The position numbers were made by a program, and so were the translations under genes. From Chryseobacterium sp. MA9 (lineage in GTDB: Bacteria > Bacteroidota > Bacteroidia > Flavobacteriales > Weeksellaceae), in the NCBI RefSeq assembly GCF_024399315.1, contig NZ_CP075170.1, forward strand, positions 2,976,001 through 3,040,000: a DNA stretch of 64,000 nt, read 5' to 3'. Each line of letters begins with the position of its first letter. The stretch's first letter is position 1. The notes below the pieces were generated by a model, which worked only from the letters and a program-made list of their open reading frames with translations, ran no database searches and was not told the DNA's origin. Below are positions 9,310 to 17,067 of this stretch, one piece after another.

Positions 9310-10194
9310 TTAAAGATTTTTAAGGAGTAAATAAATAGATAATGCAGTAGTAATTACAGAAACCCCTGTAGTCAAAGTCTGGATTGGGTCTTTTCCGAAT
9401 CCATTCAAGCTTTTTGCTCTTGTATTCAGATAGATTTCATCTCCGTTCTGTACATAATAATACGGAGAGTTCATAAGGTCTTCACGGGTAAGATCTATTT
9501 TGGCAATTTTGATTCCTTCCGGAAGTTTTCTGTGGATAACGACTTCTCTTTTATCAATAGTTCTGTTCAATCCACCATTAATAGCCAATGCCTCAGTAAT
9601 CGTAAGAGTGTTTTTGTGAGCTACTTTTTCGCCTGAAAGTCCTGTAGTTTCCACGTCACCAAGAATATAATATGTAATACCGTCTGTATTCAGTCGTACT
9701 TCAGATTTACCTTCCTGGAAATTCTCGTTTACTTTATCCTGTATTTCTTTTGTAATATCATCAAGAGTTCTTCCTTCAGCTTTTACATATCCTATTCCGA
9801 ACACATTGATATCACCATTGGAGTCCACCTTCAGTCCGTTAAAATAAAAATTCATATTTCCGCCTCTGCCTCCTCCGGCATTGGCACTCACCACACCTCC
9901 TACACTACCACCACCTGATATTGCAGAACTTGTTACCCCTCCGCCGGCAACTCCGCCTGAAGTATTGTAAGAGGAATAAAACTGTGCTGCATCTCCTTTG
10001 GGAGTGGTCACAATATTAAGATTGAGGATGTCATTTTTGGTAATCCTGTACACGGGAATATTGTACGGAATAAGACCTTCTTCGTTAATGACAAGGCTTT
10101 CGCTTGGCTGCAAGTATCTCACATCCTTTGTTGTGATACATGAGGTAACTAAAAAAGGGAATATTAAAAATAAATATTTAAAATTCTTCATCAT
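9310..10194 (-). CDS. Wza-like polysaccharide export lipoprotein
   Basis: 294 residues. Signal peptide with lipobox LVTSC (Cys19), so lipid-anchored. Poly_export core begins at VYRITKNDILNLNIVTTP and resumes with DINVFGIGYVKAEGRTLDDI, then a SLBB-type domain (YYILGDVETTGLSGEKVAHKN ... LTITEALAINGG). A Gly/Ser-rich insertion (about residues 75-115, for example GGVAGGGVTSS) interrupts the first domain. The C-terminus ends in a hydrophobic helix (VSVITTALSIYLLLKNL). It would form the export pore across periplasm and outer membrane, acting with the Wzc-like kinase immediately downstream. A minus-strand -7 element (CAAAAGTA on plus) lies at 10211-10218, so an internal promoter is possible. Confidence 0.9.
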   Translation of the reverse strand: MMKNFKYLFLIFPFLVTSCITTKDVRYLQPSESLVINEEGLIPYNIPVYRITKNDILNLNIVTTPKGDAAQFYSSYNTSGGVAGGGVTSSAISGGGSVGGVVSANAGGGRGGNMNFYFNGLKVDSNGDINVFGIGYVKAEGRTLDDITKEIQDKVNENFQEGKSEVRLNTDGITYYILGDVETTGLSGEKVAHKNTLTITEALAINGGLNRTIDKREVVIHRKLPEGIKIAKIDLTREDLMNSPYYYVQNGDEIYLNTRAKSLNGFGKDPIQTLTTGVSVITTALSIYLLLKNL

Positions 10195-10229
10195 ATTTGG
10201 ATATTGTTTACAAAAGTAATATTTAATTG

Positions 10230-11348
10230 TTAATTTTTGTTATTTCTTAATCGATATAGCAAATCTGGCAGATAAGCTCCGAAAAAGCCTAATGAAATAA
10301 TCACCAATAATAACAGATTGACATCAATATGTCTTAAATAATAAGCGGCTCCCACGATCATCAAATAGTAAAGAATGATATAAAAAGTAGATCTTCTGTG
10401 GGTAAGATTTAGCTTCAACAGCTTATGGTGAATGTGGTTTTTATCAGCGTCAAATGGTGATTTCTTATTGTAAAGCCTTATAAATATTACATTTAATGTA
10501 TCTACAATCGGAAGAATCAGGATCGCTACAGCTACTACAGGAGCAGACTGAAGATGATACCTTGGTACATCTATCAGGTTTTTATCAATAAAAATATCTA
10601 TGAAACAAATGGAAGTAAAGGCCAGTAAAAAGCCAAGCAGCATGGACCCGGTATCTCCCATAAATATTTTACGGGTACGATAGTTGGACAGGTTATAATA
10701 CAGGAAGGCCAATACTGTCCCAATAATAACAACAGACAATACTACCAGCGGATAATTATATTCTCCTAACCGGTAATAGCTTATTCCAAATAAAGCACTG
10801 CAAATTACAGAATAACCGCCCGCCAATCCGTCTATCCCATCGATCAGGTTGAAAGCATTGATAAGTATAATAAAGGTGATAATACTGAACAGTATACTTA
10901 CAAAATACCCCAATTCATACACTCCAAATATTCCAAATAAGCTTCTTATTCTAATATCTGAACCAATAACCACCAGAGAAGACACTACAATCTGTGCAAC
11001 AAGTTTCTTATAAGCCCTCATCACAACAATATCATCCATTACCCCTACATAAAGCAGGATAATCAATGAAGCAAATAAAAATTTGTAGAGGTCAAACAGC
11101 TCATAAGCAAAAATAGAAGCGCAGATTCCAATGGAATAGAAAATGGCAATTCCACCAAGGTTAGGAATTTCTCTAAGATGCGAACTTCTTATCCCAGGCT
11201 CATCCATCAGATTCTTCCTTCTTGAGATCTTGACGATGGTAGGAATAGAGAAAAAGGTAATTAAAAAGGCGAATACGAAACCAAGTCCTATTTTTACATA
11301 GAAAATAGGTATTCCCGATCCGCTTAAGAACAATTCAAAATTTTTCAT
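10230..11348 (-). CDS. WecA/MraY-family undecaprenyl-phosphate sugar-1-phosphate transferase
   Basis: 372 residues with about 11 membrane segments. Family motifs are intact: GVMDDIVVMRAYKKLVAQI (the DD motif), NAFNLIDGIDGLAGG, GDTGSMLLGFLLAF and the loop DKNHIHHKLL. It transfers a HexNAc-1-phosphate (GlcNAc is usual) from the UDP-sugar to undecaprenyl phosphate on the inner face of the membrane, starting a polysaccharide repeat unit. The HIHH motif points to the WecA branch rather than MraY. Third gene of the exopolysaccharide operon, 35 nt before the Wza-like gene. The sugar cannot be specified. Confidence 0.9.
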   Translation of the reverse strand: MKNFELFLSGSGIPIFYVKIGLGFVFAFLITFFSIPTIVKISRRKNLMDEPGIRSSHLREIPNLGGIAIFYSIGICASIFAYELFDLYKFLFASLIILLYVGVMDDIVVMRAYKKLVAQIVVSSLVVIGSDIRIRSLFGIFGVYELGYFVSILFSIITFIILINAFNLIDGIDGLAGGYSVICSALFGISYYRLGEYNYPLVVLSVVIIGTVLAFLYYNLSNYRTRKIFMGDTGSMLLGFLLAFTSICFIDIFIDKNLIDVPRYHLQSAPVVAVAILILPIVDTLNVIFIRLYNKKSPFDADKNHIHHKLLKLNLTHRRSTFYIILYYLMIVGAAYYLRHIDVNLLLLVIISLGFFGAYLPDLLYRLRNNKN

Positions 11349-11462
11349 TCTTTCTTATTCAGCACTTGCATTTCTCAATAAAAACTCACAATGTAGAACT
11401 TATAAAGAACTTCATCATTATTTTTCTATTGCTCGAAACAATAGCACGTACATTTGTGTTTA

Positions 11463-12464
11463 TTAAATCAACTTTCTTATCAATCTTTTCTGTCCTCCAA
11501 AAAACAACAGATAAAAAATTTTTTTCTTCAAAGGCAAAGATAAAAGATAATTCTTACCAAAACGACTATACTTCAATATATCTTGAATTTTTATTTGTCT
11601 TTCCTTCATAAAAAGAACCAACTGATCAGACATACTATAAAATATTTCTTCTTTTTTCACAAAGGCCAGATAAGCAAGAAATGAGTAAACTCCTTCAAAA
11701 ATCTGGAAGTTTTTTAATTCTTCTTTTTTGTGAGAATATTGAGATTCATTGAATACATTTTCCACATCAGCCACTGCTTTCAGCATATCAAGTCCTTTTT
11801 CTGTATGGGTTTTCGTAATAGAATCGGTACGTTCAAGATATTGATAATGGAAATTCTGGGTCTGAGCAATGGTATCACATTCCAGTAAAAGTTGTGGAAT
11901 CAGCTGAATATCTTCAAAATGAACTCCCTTTTTAAATCTTCTTTGATGAAAAAGTTCTTTTTTGAACAGCTTATTGCATGCAAAATAGCTGATATCCGAG
12001 AACACTGAAAAATTATTTTCAAGTGCTATTTTCTCGGGCATGTTGGGAAGCTGAGTCAGTTTTTGGGTAACCTTCCCTGTTTCGTCAACTTTCTGAATAT
12101 TGCAGATCACCATTTTTGCCTTATATTTTTCTCCTAAAAGAAGCATTTCTTCAAACATTGTTTCGGAAACATAGTCATCACTGTCTACAAAACCTATATA
12201 ATCTCCGGCAGCTCTGTCAAGCCCAAAATTACGGGCATCACTTAAACCTCCGTTTTCTTTGCTAAAAGCTTTTATTTTTTCCGGATATCTTTGTGCATAT
12301 TCTTCAATGATTTTTCCTGAATTATCCTTACTTCCATCGTTCACTACAAGAATCTCAATATTGGAGAGACTTTGGTTCACCAGGGAATCAAGGCATTTTG
12401 TCAGATAATTTTCGACATTATAAACAGGAACAATAATGGATACTTTTGAGGGAACATTTGTCAT
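11463..12464 (-). CDS. Glycosyltransferase family 2
   Basis: 333 residues. The GT-A domain spans about residues 8-220, with SIIVPVYNVENYLTKCLDSL, ILVVNDGSKDNSG and the metal-binding GFVDSDDYVSETMF (DxD). LSDARNFGLDRA is the usual nucleotide-sugar-side helix. The C-terminal region is Lys/Phe-rich and basic (YLLFFGGQKRLIRKLI), probably membrane-associated. It likely adds a sugar to the lipid-linked repeat unit begun by the WecA-like enzyme 114 nt downstream. The donor sugar is unknown. Its start is 3 nt after the stop of the arginase-fold gene, so these two are co-translated neighbours. Confidence 0.87.
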   Translation of the reverse strand: MTNVPSKVSIIVPVYNVENYLTKCLDSLVNQSLSNIEILVVNDGSKDNSGKIIEEYAQRYPEKIKAFSKENGGLSDARNFGLDRAAGDYIGFVDSDDYVSETMFEEMLLLGEKYKAKMVICNIQKVDETGKVTQKLTQLPNMPEKIALENNFSVFSDISYFACNKLFKKELFHQRRFKKGVHFEDIQLIPQLLLECDTIAQTQNFHYQYLERTDSITKTHTEKGLDMLKAVADVENVFNESQYSHKKEELKNFQIFEGVYSFLAYLAFVKKEEIFYSMSDQLVLFMKERQIKIQDILKYSRFGKNYLLSLPLKKKIFYLLFFGGQKRLIRKLI

Positions 12465-12467
12465 ACA

Positions 12468-13538
12468 TTAAATTTTCGTCAGTCTTGCATTCAGCCATCC
12501 TTTTTTAGCTTCATCAAAATCCTTTCTGGAACACGGAATGCAATTTTCTATATTTTCATCATCACCAAAATACCACAAATTACTGAAAGTATCACGCTTG
12601 AAGGCGTACTGTCTGTCATCTATCAAAACATAGAACAGCTCATAATGTCTTTCCTTTGGGTGGGAATGCTGGATATTGATTCCTTCAATCAGATACCATA
12701 ACATTTGTGCTAAAAGCTGATGGTTCAACTGGTTTTCTGAATAAATATTATAATTAAAAATCCCTACAGATTTCAGATTTTCACTCAATCCGATCTCTTT
12801 CATGTAGGCACAAATCTCTCTTCTGTTTAATCCATTTACCTGTGGATTCATGGAAAAAGGTTCGCTGAAACTTTCCACAGCATCACAATTTACGGTCACC
12901 AGATCTGCTTTTCTGAAGAAAGGTTCTGTTTTTTCTGTAGAATTCATCATTTCAGCAAGTCGGATAATATCAAACTCCACTTCTTTGATCAATCTTACGG
13001 AATCCATTTCATTCAAATGCTTCTGGTATCCTAAATGATGATAATTTTTAATAGAGAAATTCTTAGCTCCAAAAATTTTACCCAAGAAAGTATGTTCATT
13101 GATAGTTTCACCCTGTTGAAGGGAAATAATATTACTGATCTGGGTATAATTGATATTTTTCTGATGAAAATTCAAAGCAGAAAATAATGAGAAAGCAAAA
13201 TCATTGGATCCACCCACAATCACTGGAATTGCTCTTTTGTAATGACATGCTGACAGGACTTCCTGCAAAATATAATGGGTATCCTGAACAGACTTCCCAG
13301 ACACCAGGTCTCCAAGATCTACAACAGGAATTTCAAAATCCATCTGCGAAAGTTTATAAAACTCATTCCTCACCGCTGTAAAATCCTGTACTTCTGCATC
13401 TCCGCCCACACCTCTGTAATCAGATACAAACAAAAGGACAATACTATCTTCTTTGATATCTTTTGTAATCCGATTTCCTATCTGCCAGCTTTCTGTTTTG
13501 AAATTTCTTGGTGAAATGATAAAGTCTTCGAAATCCAT
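12468..13538 (-). CDS. Arginase/formimidoylglutamase-fold protein without canonical metal ligands
   Basis: 356 residues. The fold is suggested by VVDLGDLVSG, AIPVIVGGSNDFAFSLFSAL and a C-terminal LAQMLWYLIEGI. The metal-binding motifs are altered: GGDH reads GGSND (109-113); the DAHxD position reads ISLQQGE (138-144); the SxDxDxxDP position reads TVNCDAVES (215-223), losing the first Asp to Asn217. Ureohydrolases need two Mn ions held by these residues, so hydrolysis of arginine, agmatine or formiminoglutamate is unlikely. Related proteins are often annotated as formimidoylglutamase in Bacteroidota. It heads the operon containing GT2 and capsule genes. A -7-like element (CAAACATA on plus) lies at 13582-13589. 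Confidence 0.72.
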   Translation of the reverse strand: MDFEDFIISPRNFKTESWQIGNRITKDIKEDSIVLLFVSDYRGVGGDAEVQDFTAVRNEFYKLSQMDFEIPVVDLGDLVSGKSVQDTHYILQEVLSACHYKRAIPVIVGGSNDFAFSLFSALNFHQKNINYTQISNIISLQQGETINEHTFLGKIFGAKNFSIKNYHHLGYQKHLNEMDSVRLIKEVEFDIIRLAEMMNSTEKTEPFFRKADLVTVNCDAVESFSEPFSMNPQVNGLNRREICAYMKEIGLSENLKSVGIFNYNIYSENQLNHQLLAQMLWYLIEGINIQHSHPKERHYELFYVLIDDRQYAFKRDTFSNLWYFGDDENIENCIPCSRKDFDEAKKGWLNARLTKI

Positions 13539-13633
13539 ATTTTAATTTGAAATATAATAATTGATTAATTGCTTGATATAACAAACATACAAAAAACATA
13601 GGAACTGAGTAGAGTGTGCTATATATTGTTCAC

Positions 13634-13662
13634 AAAAAAGCCGTCAACAAATTGTTGAGGGC
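13634..13662 (-). terminator. Terminator after the XRE regulator
   Basis: Stem GCC-GTCAACA / TGTTGA-GGGC with AT loop (13640-13662) and a plus-strand A-run at 13634-13639, oriented for the minus-strand XRE gene ending at 13692. Confidence 0.6.
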
Positions 13663-13691
13663 TGATATTTTTTAGAACTCACAGAAAATTC

Positions 13692-14078
13692 CTACTTGTT
13701 TGCTTCTGCTTTATTTTTCCAATATTCTGCAAGGTCTTTCAGTTCCTGATTTCTATCCTGAAGATCTTTGATACGTGCTTCGTATTGTTCTACTAGTTTT
13801 TCAGAAACATAGTAATTTACTGTCTCAACGGCATTATTTACATTTGAATTATCATATGTATTATTAAAGTTGTGATTACTTTCCTTGTCATTTAGAAGAT
13901 TATAAATATCCGTTTCATAAAATTCTGAAATTTTTAAAAGATTATCTATCCCTGGTTTAGTCTGATCACTTTCCCATTTTCCATATGCTGTTTGCGAAAC
14001 ATCAAGCTCTACCGCTACCTGCATCTGAGAAAGATTTCTGTTGGTTCTTAATTCTCGAAGTTTAGTTCCTAAAGACAT
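13692..14078 (-). CDS. XRE-family HTH transcriptional regulator
   Basis: 128 residues. The N-terminal Cro/CI-type helix-turn-helix covers about residues 2-62 (LGTKLRELRTNRNLSQMQVA, then LDVSQTAYGKWESDQTKPG). An Asn-rich linker and a C-terminal coiled coil (YEARIKDLQDRNQELKDLAE) follow, probably for dimerisation. DNA-binding regulator of unknown target. It is divergent from the lipoprotein gene at 14252. The shared region carries a pair of 11-base direct repeats two helical turns apart and a 7-bp palindrome, so control of the neighbour or of itself is plausible (inference). Confidence 0.85.
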   Translation of the reverse strand: MSLGTKLRELRTNRNLSQMQVAVELDVSQTAYGKWESDQTKPGIDNLLKISEFYETDIYNLLNDKESNHNFNNTYDNSNVNNAVETVNYYVSEKLVEQYEARIKDLQDRNQELKDLAEYWKNKAEANK

Positions 14079-14122
14079 ATTCTAATAATTTCTAGCTAAT
14101 TTACTATTTTTTGTTATCTAAA

Positions 14123-14154
14123 TTTAAAACTTTTGTTTTGGATTTTAAAACTTT
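14123..14154. promoter_or_regulatory. Direct-repeat operator candidate
   Basis: TTTAAAACTTT occurs at 14123-14133 and again at 14144-14154, a 21-bp start-to-start spacing (two turns of B-DNA), between the divergent XRE gene and the lipoprotein gene. A dimeric XRE regulator could bind here. Confidence 0.4.
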
Positions 14155-14196
14155 GGTTGTTGTACAGAATCAAAATTCTAAATAACATTGCATCTG

Positions 14197-14216
14197 TTAT
14201 CACGCCAATGTGATAA
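14197..14216. promoter_or_regulatory. 7-bp inverted repeat upstream of the lipoprotein gene
   Basis: TTATCAC at 14197-14203 and GTGATAA at 14210-14216, separated by 6 bp. It covers a possible GTG start at 14210, which argues for the later ATG at 14252 as the true start. Confidence 0.4.
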
Positions 14217-14251
14217 AAAAGTTTATATTTAACAACTTAAAAAACAAACAA

Positions 14252-15802
14252 ATGATGACGAAAAAACTATTTTCGTGGCTGTTGTTCGTCACAGCTTTCA
14301 GCCTTATGTTGCTATCCTGCAGGAATGATTATTTACCCGATCAACAGCAAGATTCTACTATCAATAATGCTTTCCGGTATACCTATAAAAGGATTTCTTT
14401 GGAGGAAAGTAAGCACAAAATCAACCTTGTTCCCGAATTAAAAAAGATTAATGAGAAATTAAAAACTCAGGAAACCTATGCTTTAGGAAAAGCAGTGAAA
14501 TACAGCAACGGAGTTTCTGTGAATACAGATGATGTGATCTATATAGAGCGCGGAACGAATGTACACAGCTATACTTTTCATATAACAAGAGAAAATACCT
14601 CCCCAGATGCTCCGTTGGAAAATCTTGTCCTGAGTTCACAGCCAGACGGCACTTACAAAGAGCTTTTAATTACCTATAATTTTACACCGCAGGAAAAAGG
14701 AATTCTGGCAAATGGAGGTTCTATTGAGACAAAGGGTAAACTAAGCGTAGAAGAATTAAATCCAGGAACATACAGTGGAGGTATACTTAATAAATCTGAC
14801 ATTTCCTGCGAATGGATTGAAGAATCTTATTATACTGCCTGTAGTGAAGGTCAGCATTTTAATGGAGAACCTTCCAAATCACAGGGAGGTCCTTGCAAAG
14901 CATACCAACCCTCAACATTAGTAACGGTAGTTGTTCACAGATGTAAAGCACTTCCCGCTTCTACAGCATTGGGAGATGACGGAACCGGTGGCGGTGGAGG
15001 ATCTTTTGGAGGAACAGGAGGAAACAATAATGATACTCCTACAATACCTAATCTACCACTTGATAGTAAAGACCCTTGTAAAAAAGCAAAAATACCTACA
15101 AACAATGTGAATACCATTTTACATACATCAACAATATCTTCAGAGTTAAATGCATTAAAACAATATGCAGCAAATGACCATTATGAATATGGGACAGCAA
15201 TTATAAGTACAGGTACAACTATTATTGCACAAGATCCATATTCTAACAATGACCCTAATGATCCCGGTCATGTTACAATAAACATCCCTTCAATAGGAGA
15301 TTATCTCGCCTCTGCACATTCGCACCCTAGTCACGGTGCCCCGCCTCCTTCTGTAAGAGACTTATATAATACTCTTCAAAGCAGTCAACAATATCTTACA
15401 TATCAGTCATCATTTGTATTTAGTAGCAATGGAACAATATATGCATTTGTAATTACAGATAGAGATAAAGTAACAGAATTTTTGGCTGCTTATCCATTTT
15501 CAAGTAATACTACAAATGAGGGGAGAATTTTTAATGATAAATCAGAGGTAGGGAAAGATTTTCTTGAAATACTAGAGAACTATATGACAGGAAGATTACC
15601 TGCATATTCCGGGAATAGCCAAAATGATGGTCTAGAATCAGGCTATGCATATATTCTTGAAAAGTATAATAGTGGAATTAGTTTAGCTAAAACTGATGAA
15701 AACGGAAACTTAAAAGCACTTTCATCGACACCATTTGAATATATAATTCCAGCATCTGGTGGAAAAAAGATAACAGGCTATAAAGCACAACCATGCCCAT
15801 AA
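14252..15802 (+). CDS. Lipoprotein with variable C-terminal JAMM/MPN-like domain
   Basis: 516 residues from the ATG at 14252 (MMTKKLFSWLLFVTAFSLML, lipobox LLSC, then RNDYLPD). The N-terminal module (about 25-240) carries several Cys (ISCEWIEESYYTACSEG, GGPCKAY). A Gly-rich linker (TGGGGGSFGGTGGNNND) follows, then DPCKKAK, then a C-terminal domain. That domain holds AHSHPSHGAPPPSVRDL, which resembles the JAMM metalloprotease motif HxH-x7-S-x2-D but has one extra residue before the Ser. An upstream YEYGTAI could provide the Glu. DNA after about 15050 looks more AT-rich than before, as in proteins that swap C-terminal modules. DUF4329-like or JAB-like is my best guess; target and activity are unknown. 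Confidence 0.62.
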   Translation: MMTKKLFSWLLFVTAFSLMLLSCRNDYLPDQQQDSTINNAFRYTYKRISLEESKHKINLVPELKKINEKLKTQETYALGKAVKYSNGVSVNTDDVIYIERGTNVHSYTFHITRENTSPDAPLENLVLSSQPDGTYKELLITYNFTPQEKGILANGGSIETKGKLSVEELNPGTYSGGILNKSDISCEWIEESYYTACSEGQHFNGEPSKSQGGPCKAYQPSTLVTVVVHRCKALPASTALGDDGTGGGGGSFGGTGGNNNDTPTIPNLPLDSKDPCKKAKIPTNNVNTILHTSTISSELNALKQYAANDHYEYGTAIISTGTTIIAQDPYSNNDPNDPGHVTINIPSIGDYLASAHSHPSHGAPPPSVRDLYNTLQSSQQYLTYQSSFVFSSNGTIYAFVITDRDKVTEFLAAYPFSSNTTNEGRIFNDKSEVGKDFLEILENYMTGRLPAYSGNSQNDGLESGYAYILEKYNSGISLAKTDENGNLKALSSTPFEYIIPASGGKKITGYKAQPCP

Positions 15803-15827
15803 TATTCAACTATCAAATATTATCATT

Positions 15828-16316
15828 ATGAAAACAAAAAAAATTTTTATACTTCTAGTTACAATTATTTCTTTTACTTTTTTTAAATCACAAACAGGTC
15901 AACCAATTACTATGGTAGATTATCCTAATTTTTATAACCAAACGATAAGTAACTTAAATAATATCATTCCTAATAAAACAAATTATTATAATCAACCTCT
16001 TTCAGCTTTTTTACAAAAATTATCTCAAAATAATCTGTCGATACAGTCTTATTATCCTGATAGTGGATATCTAAGATTAATGTTTGTTGGCGATGCAGAA
16101 ACAAGATCTGAAATTCGCAAAAAAGATTATGCTAACCCTTACATTGATATTTATTTCACTCAAACATTTGACTTCCAGCAAGCAACAGCAATTATTAATC
16201 AATATCATTGGTTTTGGAATACAACTGCTGAAAATTTTTACAAAAGTTTAATTATAAAAAGTATAACGTTTTGGGATACAAATGGTTTAACAAATAAAAA
16301 TGGAGGACCTCAATAA
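15828..16316 (+). CDS. Small secreted protein of unknown function
   Basis: 162 residues, not recognised. The N-terminus MKTKKIFILLVTIISFTFFKSQ is a signal peptide. The mature part is Tyr/Asn-rich (NYYNQPLSAFLQKL, SYYPDSGYLRLMFVGDAETR) with a predicted helix IINQYHWFWNTTAENFYKSL. No Cys in the mature protein. The gene starts 25 nt after the lipoprotein stop and shares its low GC, so the two are probably transcribed together. It ends at a strong palindromic terminator. A partner or immunity role for the JAMM-like module next door is possible but rests on position only. Confidence 0.6.
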   Translation: MKTKKIFILLVTIISFTFFKSQTGQPITMVDYPNFYNQTISNLNNIIPNKTNYYNQPLSAFLQKLSQNNLSIQSYYPDSGYLRLMFVGDAETRSEIRKKDYANPYIDIYFTQTFDFQQATAIINQYHWFWNTTAENFYKSLIIKSITFWDTNGLTNKNGGPQ

Positions 16317-16342
16317 TTGAATGCTGCCAAAACAATAAAATA

Positions 16343-16366
16343 AAACCTCCAAATTTGGAGGTTTTA
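16343..16366. terminator. Perfect 24-bp palindromic terminator
   Basis: AAAACCTCCAAA followed by TTTGGAGGTTTT is a perfect palindrome, then ATTTT. It lies after the small secreted gene (stop at 16316) and 18 nt before the next gene. Confidence 0.7.
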
Positions 16367-16383
16367 TTTTCTAAGCACAGACT

Positions 16384-16917
16384 ATGAAAAATATATACCT
16401 GCTAATATCTACTCTTTTTCTTGTAAGTTGTATTTCAAACAATCATTCAATTACTTATTTTCTTTCACCAGGAATAGAAAGCATAAAAGTATTTCCAGCA
16501 AATAAAAAAGATTCAGCAAAAATTCGGGAAATAGATTCATCTATTGAGAAAAGTTTAGAAAAATGTAAACAAGAAAAAAATAAGGAATGTATAGATGACA
16601 AGGATATAATGACAATGTATGCAAAATTCCCAAAAGGAATTTCTAATTTCAGAATGGTTTTGTTTAATAAATTCAAACTCCCAAAGAATGCTACAACTGG
16701 TGAAAACCGTATTCTCGTCACCATCGGTACAGAAAATAAATTAGAAAATATAGAAATTCTTAAATATACCGATCAGGAAACTAGAAAATCTATTGAAACA
16801 GCGTTCAAATTAAAAGAATTAAATACATGGGAATCTGCAAACATTTATGGAATTCCTGTGAAAGAAAAATTTGAAATAAGTATTTTCATAGAAAACAAAA
16901 AGATTACCCATTATTAA
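16384..16917 (+). CDS. Small lipoprotein with TonB C-terminal-like domain
   Basis: 177 residues. Signal peptide and lipobox LFLVSC (Cys16). A charged helical segment follows (KDSAKIREIDSSIEKSLEKC). From about residue 80 the pattern FPKGISNFRMVLFNKFKLP, ILVTIGTENKLENIEILKYT and YGIPVKEKFEISIFIE matches the layout of the TonB C-terminal domain. That layout is a helix before the domain, a strand-turn-strand with a DGK-like turn, and a final W...G.PV...F. The protein lacks the usual TonB membrane anchor and proline linker, so it is not a standard energy transducer. Lipidated solo TonB-C-like proteins are frequent in this group and their role is not known. Assignment is by pattern only. Confidence 0.55.
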   Translation: MKNIYLLISTLFLVSCISNNHSITYFLSPGIESIKVFPANKKDSAKIREIDSSIEKSLEKCKQEKNKECIDDKDIMTMYAKFPKGISNFRMVLFNKFKLPKNATTGENRILVTIGTENKLENIEILKYTDQETRKSIETAFKLKELNTWESANIYGIPVKEKFEISIFIENKKITHY

Positions 16918-17010
16918 GTTGTCCTTTTATGTTCAAAATCTTTTCAACATGGTATCCTGTGGTTTATCGCTAATTTCCATTGAGATCATTCATAGAAGTC
17001 TATAAAACAA

Positions 17011-17039
17011 ATCCGTCTCACATGCTATATGAGACGGAT
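17011..17039. terminator. Bidirectional terminator between convergent genes
   Basis: Ten-base arms ATCCGTCTCA and TGAGACGGAT around a 9-base loop, with A-rich DNA on the left and TATTTTATT on the right. It lies between the plus gene ending at 16917 and the minus gene ending at 17068. Confidence 0.7.
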
Positions 17040-17067
17040 ATTTTATTCTAATTCGTGTACTGGCTAA

